DNA from: Argentina anserina | Taxonomy: Eukaryota; Streptophyta; Magnoliopsida; Rosales; Rosaceae | Length of the DNA: 64,000 nucleotides | Reading direction: 5' to 3' | Assembly (NCBI RefSeq): GCF_933775445.1 | Contig: NC_065877.1 | Location: 9,920,001 to 9,984,000, forward strand | Part shown: in pieces, positions 10,136 to 23,608 of the stretch | How positions within the stretch are numbered: the stretch's first letter is position 1 | How the letters are laid out: every line of letters begins with the position of its first letter | Made by a program: the position numbers and the translations under genes | Notes under the pieces: model-generated | The model's database searches: none | Told to the model about the DNA's origin: nothing | Seen by the model: only the letters and a program-made list of their open reading frames with translations

Positions 10136-12551
10136 TTGGGAGCTGCTAGAATGGAAGGATCACAGAGTACTATGATTAGACTCAACCACTCAAACTGGAT
10201 TACCTGGAAGCCGAGAATGGAGGATATTCTCTATTGCAAAGATATGCATGTGCCGATCAAGGGAGATGATGCCAAGCCAAGTGAGATTTCACCAGCAATT
10301 TGGACCCAGATGAACCGCAAAGCCATCGGTCATATTCGTGAATGGGTGGACGATAATGTGTTTCACCATGTTGCCAATGAAACCAGCACGCATGAGCTTT
10401 GGTTGAAGCTGAAGTCCTTATTTGACAAAAAGACTACTGTCAAGAAAGCTTTTCTCATTAAAGAGCTCGTCAACATGAAGTATCGGGGAGGCGTTCGAGT
10501 GACCGAGTACCTCAGCAACTTCCAGAGTGTACTCAATGAAGAAACAAGAAGGAGTTCTTCATGAAGTTTAGAAAATGGTCAATTCTTCATTGTGGAGAGG
10601 AGAGGAAGGAGCAAGAGCAAAATACCCGGAGGTCACGAAAGGAGTATGAGTGGGAATTCCAGGTCACATGAAGAAAAATTGTAACAAATTGAAGCGGGAA
10701 TTCAAAGAAGCGAGAGAAGATGCTACTCATCAACAAAAGGAGGACACAAACAATGTTGATGCTGCGGTGTCTCATGATAAGTGTGAGTTTCTGTCACTTA
10801 GAGGTGAATGTCTACTAGTAGATAATCCTGGAGTTCAATGGATCGTTGATTCTGGAGCCTCGTTTCATGCCATCTCTCACATAGAGTTCTTCACTACATA
10901 TAAAGTAGGTGACTTTGATAAAGTGAAGATGGGTAATGATAGCTATTCCAATATTGCTGGGATTGGAGATATTTGCTTACAGACAAATGTGAGCTATCAG
11001 GTATTGTTGAAAGATGTGAGACATGTTCCTAGTCTACGTCTCAATCTTATGTAAACTAGTGTACTTGATCGACAAGTCTTTCATCATCATGGTGGGGATG
11101 GAAAATGGAAACTTACCAATGGATCTCTTGTAGTTTCCAGATGAAAAATGTGTTGCACACTCTACAAGACCTATGGAAAGATATGCAAGAGTGAGCTAAA
11201 TGCAGTCGAGGAATCTTCTCCAGATTTGTGGCATAGACGTCTGGCCACATGAGTGAGAAATGACTGGAGTTGTTGGAAAATAAGTCTTTAATCTATGTTG
11301 CTAAATGTAACTCACTAGAATCTTGTGATTATTGTTTATTTGGTAAGAAAATTAGTTTTTCAAAGACTTTCACAAAGAAAGAAAATATTCTAGATCTTGT
11401 ATATTCAGATGTGTGTGGCCCGATGGAAGAAGAATCATTAGGTATGCATAAGTATTATGTTACTTATATTGATGATGCTTCACGAAAGGTTTGATTTTAT
11501 TTGTTGAAATCCAAAGACCAAGTGTTCCAGACGTTTACAATTTTCCACGCAATGGTGGAAAGGGAGACTGGAATAAAACTGAAGTGCATTCGCAGTGACA
11601 ATGGCGGAGAGTACATATCGCACGAATTCAAAGATTATTGTGCAAATCATGGCATCAGACATGAAAAGACAGTTCTTGGCACCCCTCAACATAATGTCGT
11701 AGCAGGGCGGATGAACCGTACCATTATGGAGAAAGTCAGATGCATGTTAAAGATGACCAGATTGTCAAAAGAATTTTGAGGAGAAGTTGTGAAGACTACG
11801 TGCTAGCTGATCAACAGAGCACTGTGTGTACCTTTAGAATTTAAGACTCCAAATGAAGTCTGGACCGGAAAAGATGCATCATACTCACATTTGAGAGTAT
11901 TTGGATGTGAAACATTCACACTTGTATCTAAGGAGCAGAGGAAAAAGTTGGATGACAAGGCAACACAATGCATATTTATCGGCTATGGTGAAGAAGAGTT
12001 TGGCTACCGGTTGTGGAAAAAACTTAGAAATTCATACGAAGCAGATATGTGGTGTTCCATGAAGACCAATCTATTGCAGATTTCGACAAAGAGGTACTAC
12101 CAAATGCAACAAGTGATAGTCATATTTATGATTCACCGTTGCAGCAAGAATCCAACGTTGGGCTGCAAAGTGATAGAGTTGAAAATGTACCTGACATGGG
12201 AAATGCTAAAGTCGAAGATGAGGGGGAGCTTGATCAAGAGCAGCAGCATGTGAATAATCAAGCAGTTGTTCGTAGAAGCACCAGGAGGCAAATTCCATCC
12301 ACTAAGTATCCATCATCGATCTCAATATATTTTGGTGACTAATGATGGAGATGATCCTTATGCAAATTACATCTTTTTGACCAATGACGGAAAGCCTGAA
12401 AATTATAGGGAAGCACAGATTCATCAAGACCACGAAAAATGGATACTAGCCATGGAGTCTGAGATGGAATCTTTACTGAAAAACGACACTTATGAGATGG
12501 TGAAGCTTCCTAAAGGCCGAAAAATACTCAAGAACAAAAGGGTGTTCAAGA
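10136..12551 (+). pseudogene. Ty1/copia gag-pol, degraded and 3'-truncated
   Basis: Remains of a copia polyprotein in several frames. Gag (10151-10564) opens MEGSQSTMIRLNHSNW and has UBN2-like sequence to LSNFQSVLNEE. The protease motif WIVDSGASFHAISH is near 10838-10880. A pre-integrase CDYCLFGKK and integrase start YSDVCGPM follow at 11270-11494. The integrase core is at 11501-11779 (IRSDNGGEY, GTPQHN). The connection to reverse transcriptase is at 12349-12550 (EKWILAMESEMESLLKNDTY to RKILKNKRVFK). There it stops: all catalytic RT and RNase H is missing and the sequence runs directly into LTR R-region sequence. Many stops and frameshifts make it dead. Confidence 0.88.
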
Positions 12552-12861
12552 GGGAGAGATTATCTTGTGTGTAATCAAGAGTAAGGGATAGAGAGAAAAC
12601 TTCAAGTAGAGAGTTTTGTGTGTGTAGCAAAATAAAGTGTGTGAGAGTGTATCCCTTCAAGTGTGGGTCTTGAAGTAGTGTTTCTTTCAGTGTAATATTT
12701 TTTCGTATAGTGAAGGTTCTTTATTGTTGCTACCCGTAGACGTAGGCACTTTGCCGAACCACGTTAAATCCCGGTGTTTTCTATCATTTTTTATTTTCTG
12801 CTTGTGGTTGTGAATTATTTCGATTTACATTCTACAATTCATTCTTCCGCATTCCCCGACA
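12552..12861 (+). repeat. Truncated 3' LTR of copia element 1
   Basis: Matches about 9802-10110 of the 5' LTR with scattered substitutions and ends CCCCGACA. The U3/promoter part of the LTR is absent. The left edge falls at GGGAGAGAT, where 5' LTR and pol sequence share a short identity, as expected for an illegitimate-recombination deletion. Confidence 0.85.
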
Positions 12862-15800
12862 GTATCTATACGTTGACATATTTATTGAAGAGACTCCCAA
12901 TTGATAGTAATGTACGAGTATCCACACGAGTGATTTGTCAGTTGGCGAAGAAATGAAAGTTATGAAATCTTGACCTCATCTAGAAGACCAGAAGCTTTCA
13001 TCTCTCTTCCTTCAACTTAGGGTTCTTGTAACATTGTTCTTAGTTCTCCCTATGGTTTCATTTTCTAAATTAAAGTATGCAATCCGTTATATGCAACTAG
13101 TTTTCTAAAGCTCGAAGGGTTGCTTCAAGAACCCAAGATAGCCATTCATTGCATGACCAGAAAGTCTAGGATGTTTCCCATCGTCTATGTGATCTAAATC
13201 ATATATATCATCTTCATTAGTTTATCTATCCATTTCAATGGTTAACCATTGCATTCGCTTGTTGGACTACAAGCACCATATTTAGGTATTAAATACATTC
13301 GTACGTTGTTGATGGCTAGGGGTTTTTAATTTCTCTCCTTCACAATTTAGTCGATCTTGCTTATTCGATCTCAAAGTATATTTAGGCGACCCCGTTCTTT
13401 GATTAAATGTTTATTGGTTGAGGTTTTGTTATTTGCTAGGGGTTTTTATATCTATGGTTTTGCATATGTGGGTGTATACATACTAGATTGAGTTTTTGTT
13501 TATCCTCTTTGTTGGAGTTTATCAGACATATGAGGTCAGGTTTTTTTACCCCCCTTCTTTGTTAAATAAAAAAAAAAGGTTTCACAAAAAAAAACAACAT
13601 ATGAGTCAATGAATTTGGAAAGCTTACATGCTGCGGGAAACTTGGAATACCCAATTCTTTCTCAATTACATATATGTTGTGAAGAACTGATTTTTTTTTT
13701 GTACGATCACCATTCTTTTTATATTTTGAAATCTCGTTACCATTTCTTAGCTCTTAAGAGAATTTCCCATGTAGAATGAGGCTTGGATAAAAAGAGGCTA
13801 GCCCGGCCTCTTTTCTTATTGCAAATGTGTTAAAGGTCTAAGAAGGAAAAGACCAAAATTAGGGGTGGTTTTCCACATCGATGAAAAGCAATTTTCTTGT
13901 AAAACAAACAAAATAAAGAACGATAAAGATTGATAGATAGGAATGGACAACGATGTGAAACGGTTGGCATGCATATATTGTGGAAGGAATATGAGCCCTT
14001 AAAAAGCTACATACATAAGCAAAAGACTTCAAAAAGCTATAGCCTTGTATATATTATGTTCTAAACTTCTTAAGAGACTCCAACCCACATAATTTGAAAG
14101 TTCTCCATCTCATAAATTAACCTTTGATTCTTTCTTTCTTATCTCTAGCTAAGATGCTTTCGTTATAAAAACGAATGACGACCAAGACTTGCTATTCTAA
14201 AGTTTTAAACTTCTAATTTTCAAGTGATGCTATGATTTAAGCTATATTAATTATAATGGTGTTAACGAAACTGGTGACGAAAGGTACAAAAGATCATATA
14301 TAGTAGTTCGATCCTTGCAATTGCTAGCTAGTGTAATCGAATTATCAGAGCATACATGACAAAAATTGAATATATGCAAACTATAAAGCGGTTAACTATA
14401 ACATTAGTCGACTCTCATGTTTCTTCCCATTCCAACGTCAGCTAGGCTTCTTATTCGCATTCGATTTCTAGCTAGTCGATCTTCTTCCCCTTGCCGCTCC
14501 AAGCTTCTAGGTGTATATGTATTTCTTAAAATCACTATATCGATCAGTTGTTTCACAAGATGTCTGCTAATTGGCACAGCTAAATCAATGTTTGGCACAC
14601 AAAGATCCATTAATTTGAAAAAAGCTTGATTAAGTTTAGCATTTCTCGACAACAAAACTGGGATTAGAGAATTATCCTTCCATGACCTGAAAATTTATCT
14701 TTATTTGAGTTATCTAGAGCATATGAGTTGATGTTACATTGCCCGTAAATTTAGCTGCAAATGCAGCAAGTTAAGCTTGCAAAATAGAATGAGGTTCTGT
14801 TCTTCGGAATGGCCGGGTACGTAAATGGACCTCCAACTAACCTCATTGATTGGCATCTTCTCTTCTGATCTCCCCAGCCCTGCTTAATTTATCTTTGTAC
14901 CAGAGCTCATGCGCTCAATATCAGCTAACACTAGCGCTGCTCTTTTTATCTTGTTTTGGTTCTTTTCTTTTGCTGCTATATTTTCCCCCCTTTTCTTCAA
15001 TGTATTGCTTTGCTCTTTTGAGCTTTAGTGAAATGTATCCGACTCAGACCATAAAAGATAGAAACAACACAACGATAACTTTGTACAAAACAATAACATT
15101 AGAAGAAAAAACGTGAATCATGCATATAGTTAATTTTCATTGATTTTTTTCACTAACCAAAAATAAATCTTATAATTAACAGTCTTCATCTCCAAATGAA
15201 GTGTTGCAAACCTAAAAAGAATGTGCAGGAACCGCAAGGTGATAGATTTCTCGATCTACAAGTTGGTAGCTAGTCAATACTTTCGTTTTCGTCGCTAACG
15301 AAGCCGAAGCTAGCTGTTCATGACAACAATCTTTCCCAAAATAAACCAAGGGGTATTTCACTATACACTCAATTTTTAAAAACTATTTTAAAAGAAATCC
15401 ACATAATTTTTTCTTTATTATACACTGAATTATTAACATTTTCTTAAATCTAAATTACAAGATGTCATTATTAAAAGCTGATTAGTCAATCAATAAATTA
15501 TACTCTCATTTACTACTTTAATTATAAATTTTCATAGTCCCTTAATAATTACAATTTTTCTTTTACTAATCATAATTTTAGAAATAACGGAATATTCCTT
15601 AATTACATATCTAGAGTTCAGAAGCTTTTCAAATTTAAATCAATTCAATATTGAAATTACTTAATGGTGACACAAACTTTCCATTTTTTTGAATAATTTA
15701 AACATTCTATTTCATTGGTAGATTTCATATAAACAACAATGCAACCTACGTTTAAGGTATATATATAAGTTTTTTCCCCTATCTAATAGGTTTTTTTATT

Positions 15801-17980
15801 TTTAATTATAACCTAATGATTAGGTATGTATGATGTATCTATATGGATGTTTACATATTTTTAAGAAATTTTTATATCAACCTGTTTGTTAGGTATCTAT
15901 CATTCCAAAAATCTCTTTTCATAGGTTGAATTTGTAATTTATACTAATATGCATGCTTCTATCTATTAGGTATTAGAAGAGAGTGAAAAAAAAAAGTTGA
16001 AACCTAGAACAAAGATTTATTGCCATACAAAGTTGATGTACAATGATTCGAAAAGAAAAGATTTAAGAAAACATATATACGCACATATTGCATGGATAAC
16101 GACAAACGTACATTATTGATAGAGTCAAAAAATTGAAACGAACAAATGATATAAATACACAACAAGCTAGTTTGAAATTCTCTTATAGAATCTATAAAAG
16201 TTAGACTAGTGTTTGTGTTCTGAAACTTTGATATTAGCTATATAAAAAAGTTTTTCTCAAGAAAAATTTGAAATCAAATCTGTCAGTAATTTAATGTAAT
16301 AAAAAATTACTAGAGTATTTGAATTAGACATATAAAATGAAAATTTATAAATAGATGCTAAAATTAAGCAAACTAAAATGATTAAAAAGGCAAAATAAAC
16401 TTATATAAAAAAAATTTGAGTATAGATTGAAAAAACATTTAGGTGTGGATTTAATTTCAAAAAAAAGCTCCAATATTAGGTTTATCTCTAATTTTCTGAT
16501 AAACCAAACGTTCGAGCAACCTGTTGAACCCACATTAATCAAATGCATTAGATAACAAAGAGGATACGTCCGTACGTGCAACATCATAATATAACTGCTA
16601 TTGCATGGATATATATACAATTAACCAATGAGAAACTCCATTGTGATGACCGATCAAACGAAAAAAAGCTAGGAATCATTTTTGTGTTATTTGTACGCTA
16701 ATTAAACATGAAGATTATAACTTGATACATAATAATGTTACCTTTTGTGAGTTTGTATATGAACTAATAAAGGCTTGCAATCTGGCATCATGAGAACATA
16801 AAGTTCCTCTTTGATCTCATATATATTATATAGACTAGGATAAATATTGTATGTCATAATCTTCATGCATGTTATTACCTTTCTAGTGTTATTATCTTTT
16901 TTTTTCTTTCTATTTGGCAGATCTTTCTTACCTTAAGAAAACGTTTGACTTACTACCGAAGGAACTTGAGTAGACGATTAACTAGGCAAAAGTACGAAGT
17001 CTTTTACGTGGGTTGTTAATGTATTTTAGGGGCTAAAGGAGCGTCTTGACGGGCGGACGAAACGTTGCCGAAGGATATAGTTTGACAACAGATCGATGCA
17101 AGTTTCACTGAAAGAACAAATGAATAGAAATGAATTACAATGTATCAGTTTGTTGCATTACAGGGTTTCAATACGAAGTGCTTCAAAACCAGTTTGGGTA
17201 ATGTCTTCATCCCATTTTTCCAAATCTTACAAATAAAAGCATAAATGAATGAAAAGAAATCAATAATTAAGCATACCGGCCAGACAGATTCTTAAGATGT
17301 TCGTTATAGCCTCATAGGCTTCAAGGCAAAGTCCGGTGCTATATGAATTTACATAACTTACAGCAGCTATATAGGAGATGACACAAGAAAAAGAAATATG
17401 GATAAAAGTTGCAATACAATAATGTAAGTACGATGCAAATAATGGGAAAGGAATCACTGAATTGTATGTGGCATTGAAGGAATTCAATGTTTATTCAACA
17501 AATAGAGGTATATACACTAATCATACACAAGAGACTAGTTCTCATGTGAGAATAATCAAACAAAATTTTCGTACTAGAATTTAGGGTCGACGTACATAAT
17601 TAATGATTAACGAGGACATTTTTGCAAGGACACATCTAAGGGGATATTTTTCCTTGCAATATATCGATCCAATAGCTCAATGCTCGATGATCCCCTGCAA
17701 TATCCAACACCTCAAATCCACTCAACCCATATAAATATAATTGAATCCCATATAATGCTAGTTTTGTATTAACCACCAACATGATAATGAAGCTAGCTTA
17801 CTTTCCAATGTCGTTAAGTAGCCAAGCATTTTTGTTAATAATGCAGCTTACCTTCCAATCATATATCAAATCCCATTGATCTTCTGGATATTGCATTATT
17901 GGTCCTTTGCAAAGTTGCAAACCAATATGATATGATGATCGATCGATCCCCTTTGCTGCTGCGTATATTTTATTTAGCTT
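12862..17980. other. Gene-poor AT-rich intergenic region
   Basis: About 5 kb without a credible coding region on either strand. The longest frames (for example 83 codons at 14404-14655 minus and 91 codons at 16345-16620 minus) have no domain and show AT-driven composition. No clear transposon ends were seen. Confidence 0.5.
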
Positions 17981-17985
17981 GATAG

Positions 17986-18523
17986 TGTTGGATATATGTC
18001 AATGAATTGAATATACACTTGTATGATATAAAAGTATTACAAAGATCACTACACAATTGATCAGATACAAATACAGCAGATGTAAAATAAAGGAATTGAA
18101 ATTGCAAGTTTACTGACTTGTGTTTCGATAGAGGCTTGCAGATTGGCAATGTCCTTTAGACAGAATTTCACCCCTACTCAGTGCTTGTAGTTCGTTAGGC
18201 TTCTGACTACTAGGATACAACTATCGATAATCCAAGAGCCTAGCACCAGACCTTGGATTCTAGCGAACGTACTCAGTGTTTTTTCTCTCTGAATGGAAAG
18301 GGAAAGATAGAAGAAAATCTGTTCTTATTTTTTTTTTCTCTGTAGTTGAGAAGAAGACTGGGAGGGGTTATATAGATTCCTAGGCACCCTTTCAGTATGT
18401 AGGATGTTGACAACGTATCCTTTCAAAAATCTGTTTGTCCAAATCCAAAAGGTAAGTTGATCAGACTTGTCCTTTTGATTTCAAAAATTGCAGAAACCGT
18501 AAAATACTATTCAAACTCTAACA
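17986..18523 (-). repeat. 3' LTR of copia element 2
   Basis: 538 bp, 99.6% identical by eye to the other LTR. It is preceded in sense direction by the G-rich polypurine tract (18524-18534). Confidence 0.95.
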
Positions 18524-18534
18524 GTCCCCCACAT
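18524..18534 (-). other. Polypurine tract
   Basis: On the sense (minus) strand the bases before the 3' LTR read ATGTGGGGGAC, the plus-strand primer of the reverse-transcription cycle. It sets the element's orientation. Confidence 0.8.
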
Positions 18535-19087
18535 TTGAATAGGGATTTGAAAATAGGAAGAGTTCGTGAGAAACTTGAAATTGATACGCATCAGGAGAGG
18601 TGTCTTTTGGACTTGAACCTACCTTAGTAAATACTTATCGGACATACTTGGTGACGCAGTGAATATGAAATCTTGAACTGTCCACCGTTGTAGTAGGCCA
18701 AGACAATAAGCATCACATGTATCTCTTTCGACACTTTTCAGTTCATACGTTTGTGTTCATTTTGGTCCTGAACAAATCCCGGATTCATGAGAGCTTTAGA
18801 GAACTTAGCCATGTAATTCTCATAAATGCGACCCACATTTACTCTCATATAGGTGACACCTAATTTGTGAATATCCTGTCATATTCCTCTTAAAAAGTAA
18901 GAGATTAGTGTCATTAAGAATATAGATCGAACTCAACCTTTCACTTCATCACAGGTAACACACTTCCCACCGTAGGAATGAGTTATGTTGTGTGTTCAAT
19001 GTTTTGAATCTCACTCAACTAGTTTGCCTATTGAACCTAGACCATGGGATCTCCAATCAACTAGGTTAGGTTTCCGCCAAGCTTGAC
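18535..19087 (-). other. Long 3' untranslated region of copia element 2
   Basis: About 550 bp between the end of pol and the polypurine tract with no coding frame. This is longer than the near-zero spacer of many copia elements. Confidence 0.6.
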
Positions 19088-22000
19088 TCATTGAATTGGC
19101 TTTAACCCCATTCCCCTCGATGTATACTTGACTTGCTCTCTTGGTATACCCTTTGTAAGAGGATCTGCAATATTCTCTTTTGATTTAACATAGTCAATTG
19201 AAATAGTTCCATTTTTGAGCATATCCTTGATTGTATTATGCCTACGTCTTATGTGCCTTGATTTACCATTATATATATGGTTTTTTGCTCTAGCTATTGC
19301 TGACATACAGTCACAATGTATACAAATAGTTGTAAGAGGCTTAGGCCACAATGGAATGTCGTCTAAGAAATTGCGAAGCCATTCTGCTTCTTCTCCAGCT
19401 TTGTCTAAAGCTATAAATTCTGATTCCATTGTCGAGCGTGCTATGCACGTTTGCTTCGATGATTTCCAAGATATTGCTCCTCCTCCTAGTGTAAAGACAT
19501 ATCCACTTGTGGATTTGGATTCATTGCTGTCTGAAATCCAATTAGCATCTGTGTAGCCTTCTAATATAGGAGGGTATCTTGTGTAATGCAATCCATAATC
19601 AATGGTGTATTTTAAGTACCATAGTACTCTTATTAAAGCCTCCCAGTGATCTTTTCCTGGATTGCTGGTGTATCTACTTAACCTGCTTATGAAATAGGCT
19701 ATATCAGGTCTTGTACTATTCATAATGTACATTAAACAACCAATTATTTGTGAATATTCCAACTGTGATACACTTTCACCAACATGTTTCTTTAACTTGC
19801 AGTTGGAATCAAAAGGAGTCACGGCATGATTGCTATCATAGTGACCAAATCTCTTTAGTATCTTTTCCGCATAGTGAGATTGAGTTAGAATATATCCATC
19901 TGCACTCCTTTGAATACGAATGCCTAGAATCACATCAGCTCGTCCCATATCTTTCATATCGAACTTAGAGTTCAGCATTTTCTTTGTAGAATTTATGACA
20001 TCCAGATTGGATCCCAAGATGAGCATATCATCTACATATAAACATACAATGACACAAGAATTTTTACAATTCTTTATGTATACACATTTATCACATTCAT
20101 TGATCTGAAATCCATTTGTTATCATTGTGTGATCGAACTTTTCATGCCATTGCTTAGGAGCTTGTTTAAGTCCATATAAAGATTTAACAAGTCTACAAAC
20201 CTTCTTTTCTTGACCTTGTACCACAAACCCTTCTGGTTGTTCCATATATATTTCTTCGTCTAATTCACCATTTAAAAATGCCGTCTTAATATCCATTTGG
20301 TGAATTTCCAGATTATATACTGATGCAATTGCAATTAGCAATCTTATAGATGTAATTCTTGTAACCGGTGAGTAAGTGTCAAAGAAATCTAACCCTTCTT
20401 TTTGACGGTATCATTTTGCAACTAGACGAGCTTTATACTTGTCTATAGTACCATCTGGTCTCAATTTCTTTTTAAAAATCCATTTGTATCCAATTGGTTT
20501 ATTACCAGGAGGTAGATCAACCAATTCCCAGGTGTTATTATGTAAAATGGATTCAACTTCACTATTAATTGCTTCTTTCCAAAAAGGAGCATCTGGAGAG
20601 GTCATTGCATCCTTATATGTTTGTGGTTCAGACTCAACTATATAAGTAAGAAACTCAGGTCCAAAGTCTTTTGCAACTTTGATTCTCTTACTCCTTCTTG
20701 GTTCCAGGTTTTTCTCCTGGTCATTATTATTATTATCATTTGGTTCCAAGTTATTACCTTGAACACCAGATGATGTAGAACCATTAGCATGATCTGTATC
20801 ATGTTTCCTCTTGTTTGAAGATACTCTAGTTTTGTATGGAAATATATCTTCAAAAAATTCTGCATCTACAGATTCTATTATAGTATTTATATGTATATCA
20901 GCAACTTCTGATTTGAATACTAAGAACCTATATGCAGCACTATTATTGGCATAACCAATAAACACACAATCAATTGTCTTCGGTCCTAGTTTGGTTCTCT
21001 TTGGTAAAGGAATTTGAACCTTAGCAAGGCACCCCCACACTTTCAGTGTTTTATATGTAGGTACTCTTCCTTTCCATACTTCATATGGAGACTTATCAGT
21101 TGTCTTGTGAGGGATTTTATTCAAGATTGCATTAGCGGTAAGCAATGCTTCACCCCACAAACTATGAGGAAGACCAGAACTATTTAGCATAGAGTTTATC
21201 ATATCTTTAAATGTTCTGTTTTTCCTTTCAGCAATTCCGTTTTGCTGCGGGGAATATGGTGCAGTTGTTTGATGTATAATGCCATGTAAAGAGCAAAATT
21301 CTGCAAATGCATTCGACTCATATTCACCACCTCTATCCGAACGTAGGATTTTAATTTTCTTATTGAGTTGATTCTCAACTTCAGCTTTATATGTCTTAAA
21401 CATATTCAAAGCTTCATCTTTACTATGTATCAAGTAAACATAGCAGTACTTACTGCAATTGTCTGTGAAAGTAACATAATAGTTCTTTCCTGCACGACTT
21501 GGTGTGGATTTAAAATCACATAAGTCACTATGGATTAGTCCCAACACCTCATTTGATCTACCAAAAACTGATTTGAAAGTTTGCCTTGCAACTTTTGATT
21601 CTGTACATGTTTCACATTTCTGTGCAGCATCTATTGTGCATTTCGGCAGCAGACCAAGATTAAACATTCTATGTAAAGAACGGTAATTAACATGTCCTAA
21701 TCTAGCATGCCATAAACTAGAAGACTCAAGCAAGTAGGTAGAATACTTATTTATATTATTAATAGCAGCATCATACATATTGAGTTTGAAGAGCCCTTCT
21801 GCAAGATAGCCATTTCCTACAAAAGTTCCTCCCTTAGTGAGAACGAACTTATCAGATTCAAATACAAGCTTAAAACCTTTGTTGCTCAACAAAGGACCAG
21901 ACACAAGATTTTTCCTTATTTCAGGAACATGTAGCACATCAGTGAGGGTGAGTTTTTTCCCAGAAGTAAATGTCAGGACCACATTACCCTTTCCAGCAAC

Positions 22001-23047
22001 ACTTGATGCAGATGCATTTCCCATGAACAATTGCTCATCACCATTAAGTGGTTGATAGGTAATGAACAGATTTTTATCTCCACAAATGTGCCTTGTTGCA
22101 CCAGTATCAATCCACCAGTCTTTGTTGTCATTCACCAAATTTACTTCAGAAACAACAGCCACAAAATCATCAGTTGCTACAACCACATTTGCTTGGTTGT
22201 TGTTGTTCCTATTGGTAGCATTTCCATCTTTCTTGTGACGACACTCTTGCGCCTTGTGTCCTGGCTTTCCACACACCCAGCAACTGCCTTTAATTTTCTT
22301 GAAGTTCTTAGGCTTTGGTGCTAGCTTGAAAGCTTGCTTATTATTTCTGACTTTCTGATTTTTGAACTTCGGCTTGGAAGATTCTCCCTCAACCATATTT
22401 GCTTTGGCTTCGAAGATAGATCTATTGCCTTGCTTCTCACTTTTCAGATGGTCTTCTTGAACTCGTAGTTTCAAAACCAGATCCTCCATTGTCATTTCAC
22501 TCTTCTTATGCTTCAGGTGCACTTTGTAATCTTTCCAAGAAGGTGGTAATTTCTCTATAACAGAACCAACTTGAAAGCTTTCATTAATCATCATACCTTC
22601 AGCATGAAGTTCATGAATTATCAATTGGAGTTCATCCACTGGACTAACAACGGTCTTGCCGTCCACCATTTTGTAATTCAGAAATTTCCCAATGATGAAC
22701 TTCTTTGAACCTGCATCATCCACTTTGTATTTTTTCTCCAAAGATTCTCAGAGTTCCTTTGCAGTATTGTATGACCTATACACATCATACAAAGTATCAT
22801 CTAGCCCATTGAGAATATAGTTCCTGCATAGAAACTCACAGTGCTTCCATGCATCAATTGCATTCAATTGTTCTGCAGTCACATCATCTCCTTCTGCCTT
22901 TGGAACTTCCTCTTTCACAACATGAGCAAGGTTCAAAGTTGTCAGGTAAAACAACATTTTTTGTTGCCATCGCTTAAAGTCCACACCCTTGAACTTTTCT
23001 GGTTTCTCCACATGAGTTTTCACACCATTCATTGATACTTGATCCAT
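19088..23047 (-). pseudogene. Copia gag-pol polyprotein, two nonsense codons
   Basis: From an ATG at 23047 the frame runs 1320 codons to a stop at 19088, broken only by TGA at codon 100 (22750-22748) and TGA at codon 879 (20413-20411). By comparison with related elements these replace a conserved Trp (KEL-W-ESLEKKY) and a Gly (RLVAK-G-YRQ). Domain order: UBN2-type Gag; CCHC knuckle CWVCGKPGHKAQECRHK; protease WWIDTGATRHICGD; pre-integrase with HARLGH and CETC; integrase core with LIHSDLCDF, LRSDRGGEYES and APYSPQQNGIAERKNRT; reverse transcriptase with [20 protein letters not shown] and YVDDMLILG; RNase H ending near NIADPLTKG. Order PR-IN-RT-RH defines copia. With both stops present it cannot make a full polyprotein without readthrough. 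Confidence 0.95.
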
Positions 23048-23065
23048 AAAATTCTGTCTAAAGAT

Positions 23066-23603
23066 TGTTGGATATATGTCAATGAATTGAATATACACTT
23101 GTATGATATAAAAGTATTACAAAGATCACTACACAATTGATCAGATACAAATACAGCAGATGTAAAATAAAGGAATTGAAATTGCAAGTTTACTTACTTG
23201 TGTTTCGATAGAGGCTTGCAGATTGGCAATGTCCTTTAGACAAAATTTCACCCCTACTCAGTGCTTGTAGTTCGTTAGGCTTCTGACTACTAGGATACAA
23301 CTATCGATAATCCAAGAGCCTAGCACCAGACCTTGGATTCTAGCGAACGTACTCAGTGTTTTTTCTCTCTGAATGGAAAGGGAAAGATAGAAGAAAATCT
23401 GTTCTTATTTTTTTTTTCTCTGTAGTTGAGAAGAAGACTGGGAGGGGTTATATAGATTCCTAGGCACCCTTTCAGTATGTAGGATGTTGACAACGTATCC
23501 TTTCAAAAATCTGTTTGTCCAAATCCAAAAGGTAAGTTGATCAGACTTGTCCTTTTGATTTCAAAAATTGCAGAAACCGTAAAATACTATTCAAACTCTA
23601 ACA
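23066..23603 (-). repeat. 5' LTR of copia element 2
   Basis: 538 bp; in sense direction it starts TGTTAGAGTTTG and ends ATATCCAACA. A TATA-like CTATATAACC lies near 23448-23457 in sense orientation and is the probable transcription signal. Confidence 0.95.
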
Positions 23604-23608
23604 GATAG

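Larger units (their letters stand above)
17986..23603 (-). mobile_element. Full-length young Ty1/copia retrotransposon
   Basis: A 5618-bp element on the minus strand, bounded by two 538-bp LTRs (TGTTAG...CCAACA in sense) and a perfect 5-bp target duplication GATAG at 17981-17985 and 23604-23608. The LTRs differ at two positions only (18115/23195 and 18163/23243), so the insertion is young. It carries one long gag-pol frame interrupted by two nonsense codons and has a polypurine tract at the 3' LTR. A leader of 18 nt separates the 5' LTR from the gag ATG, and no iMet-type primer site is visible. Confidence 0.95.

Noticed and set aside
14404..14655. 83-codon minus-strand frame with basic composition
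   Set aside because: No recognisable family, no splice context, and a comparable plus-strand frame overlaps it.
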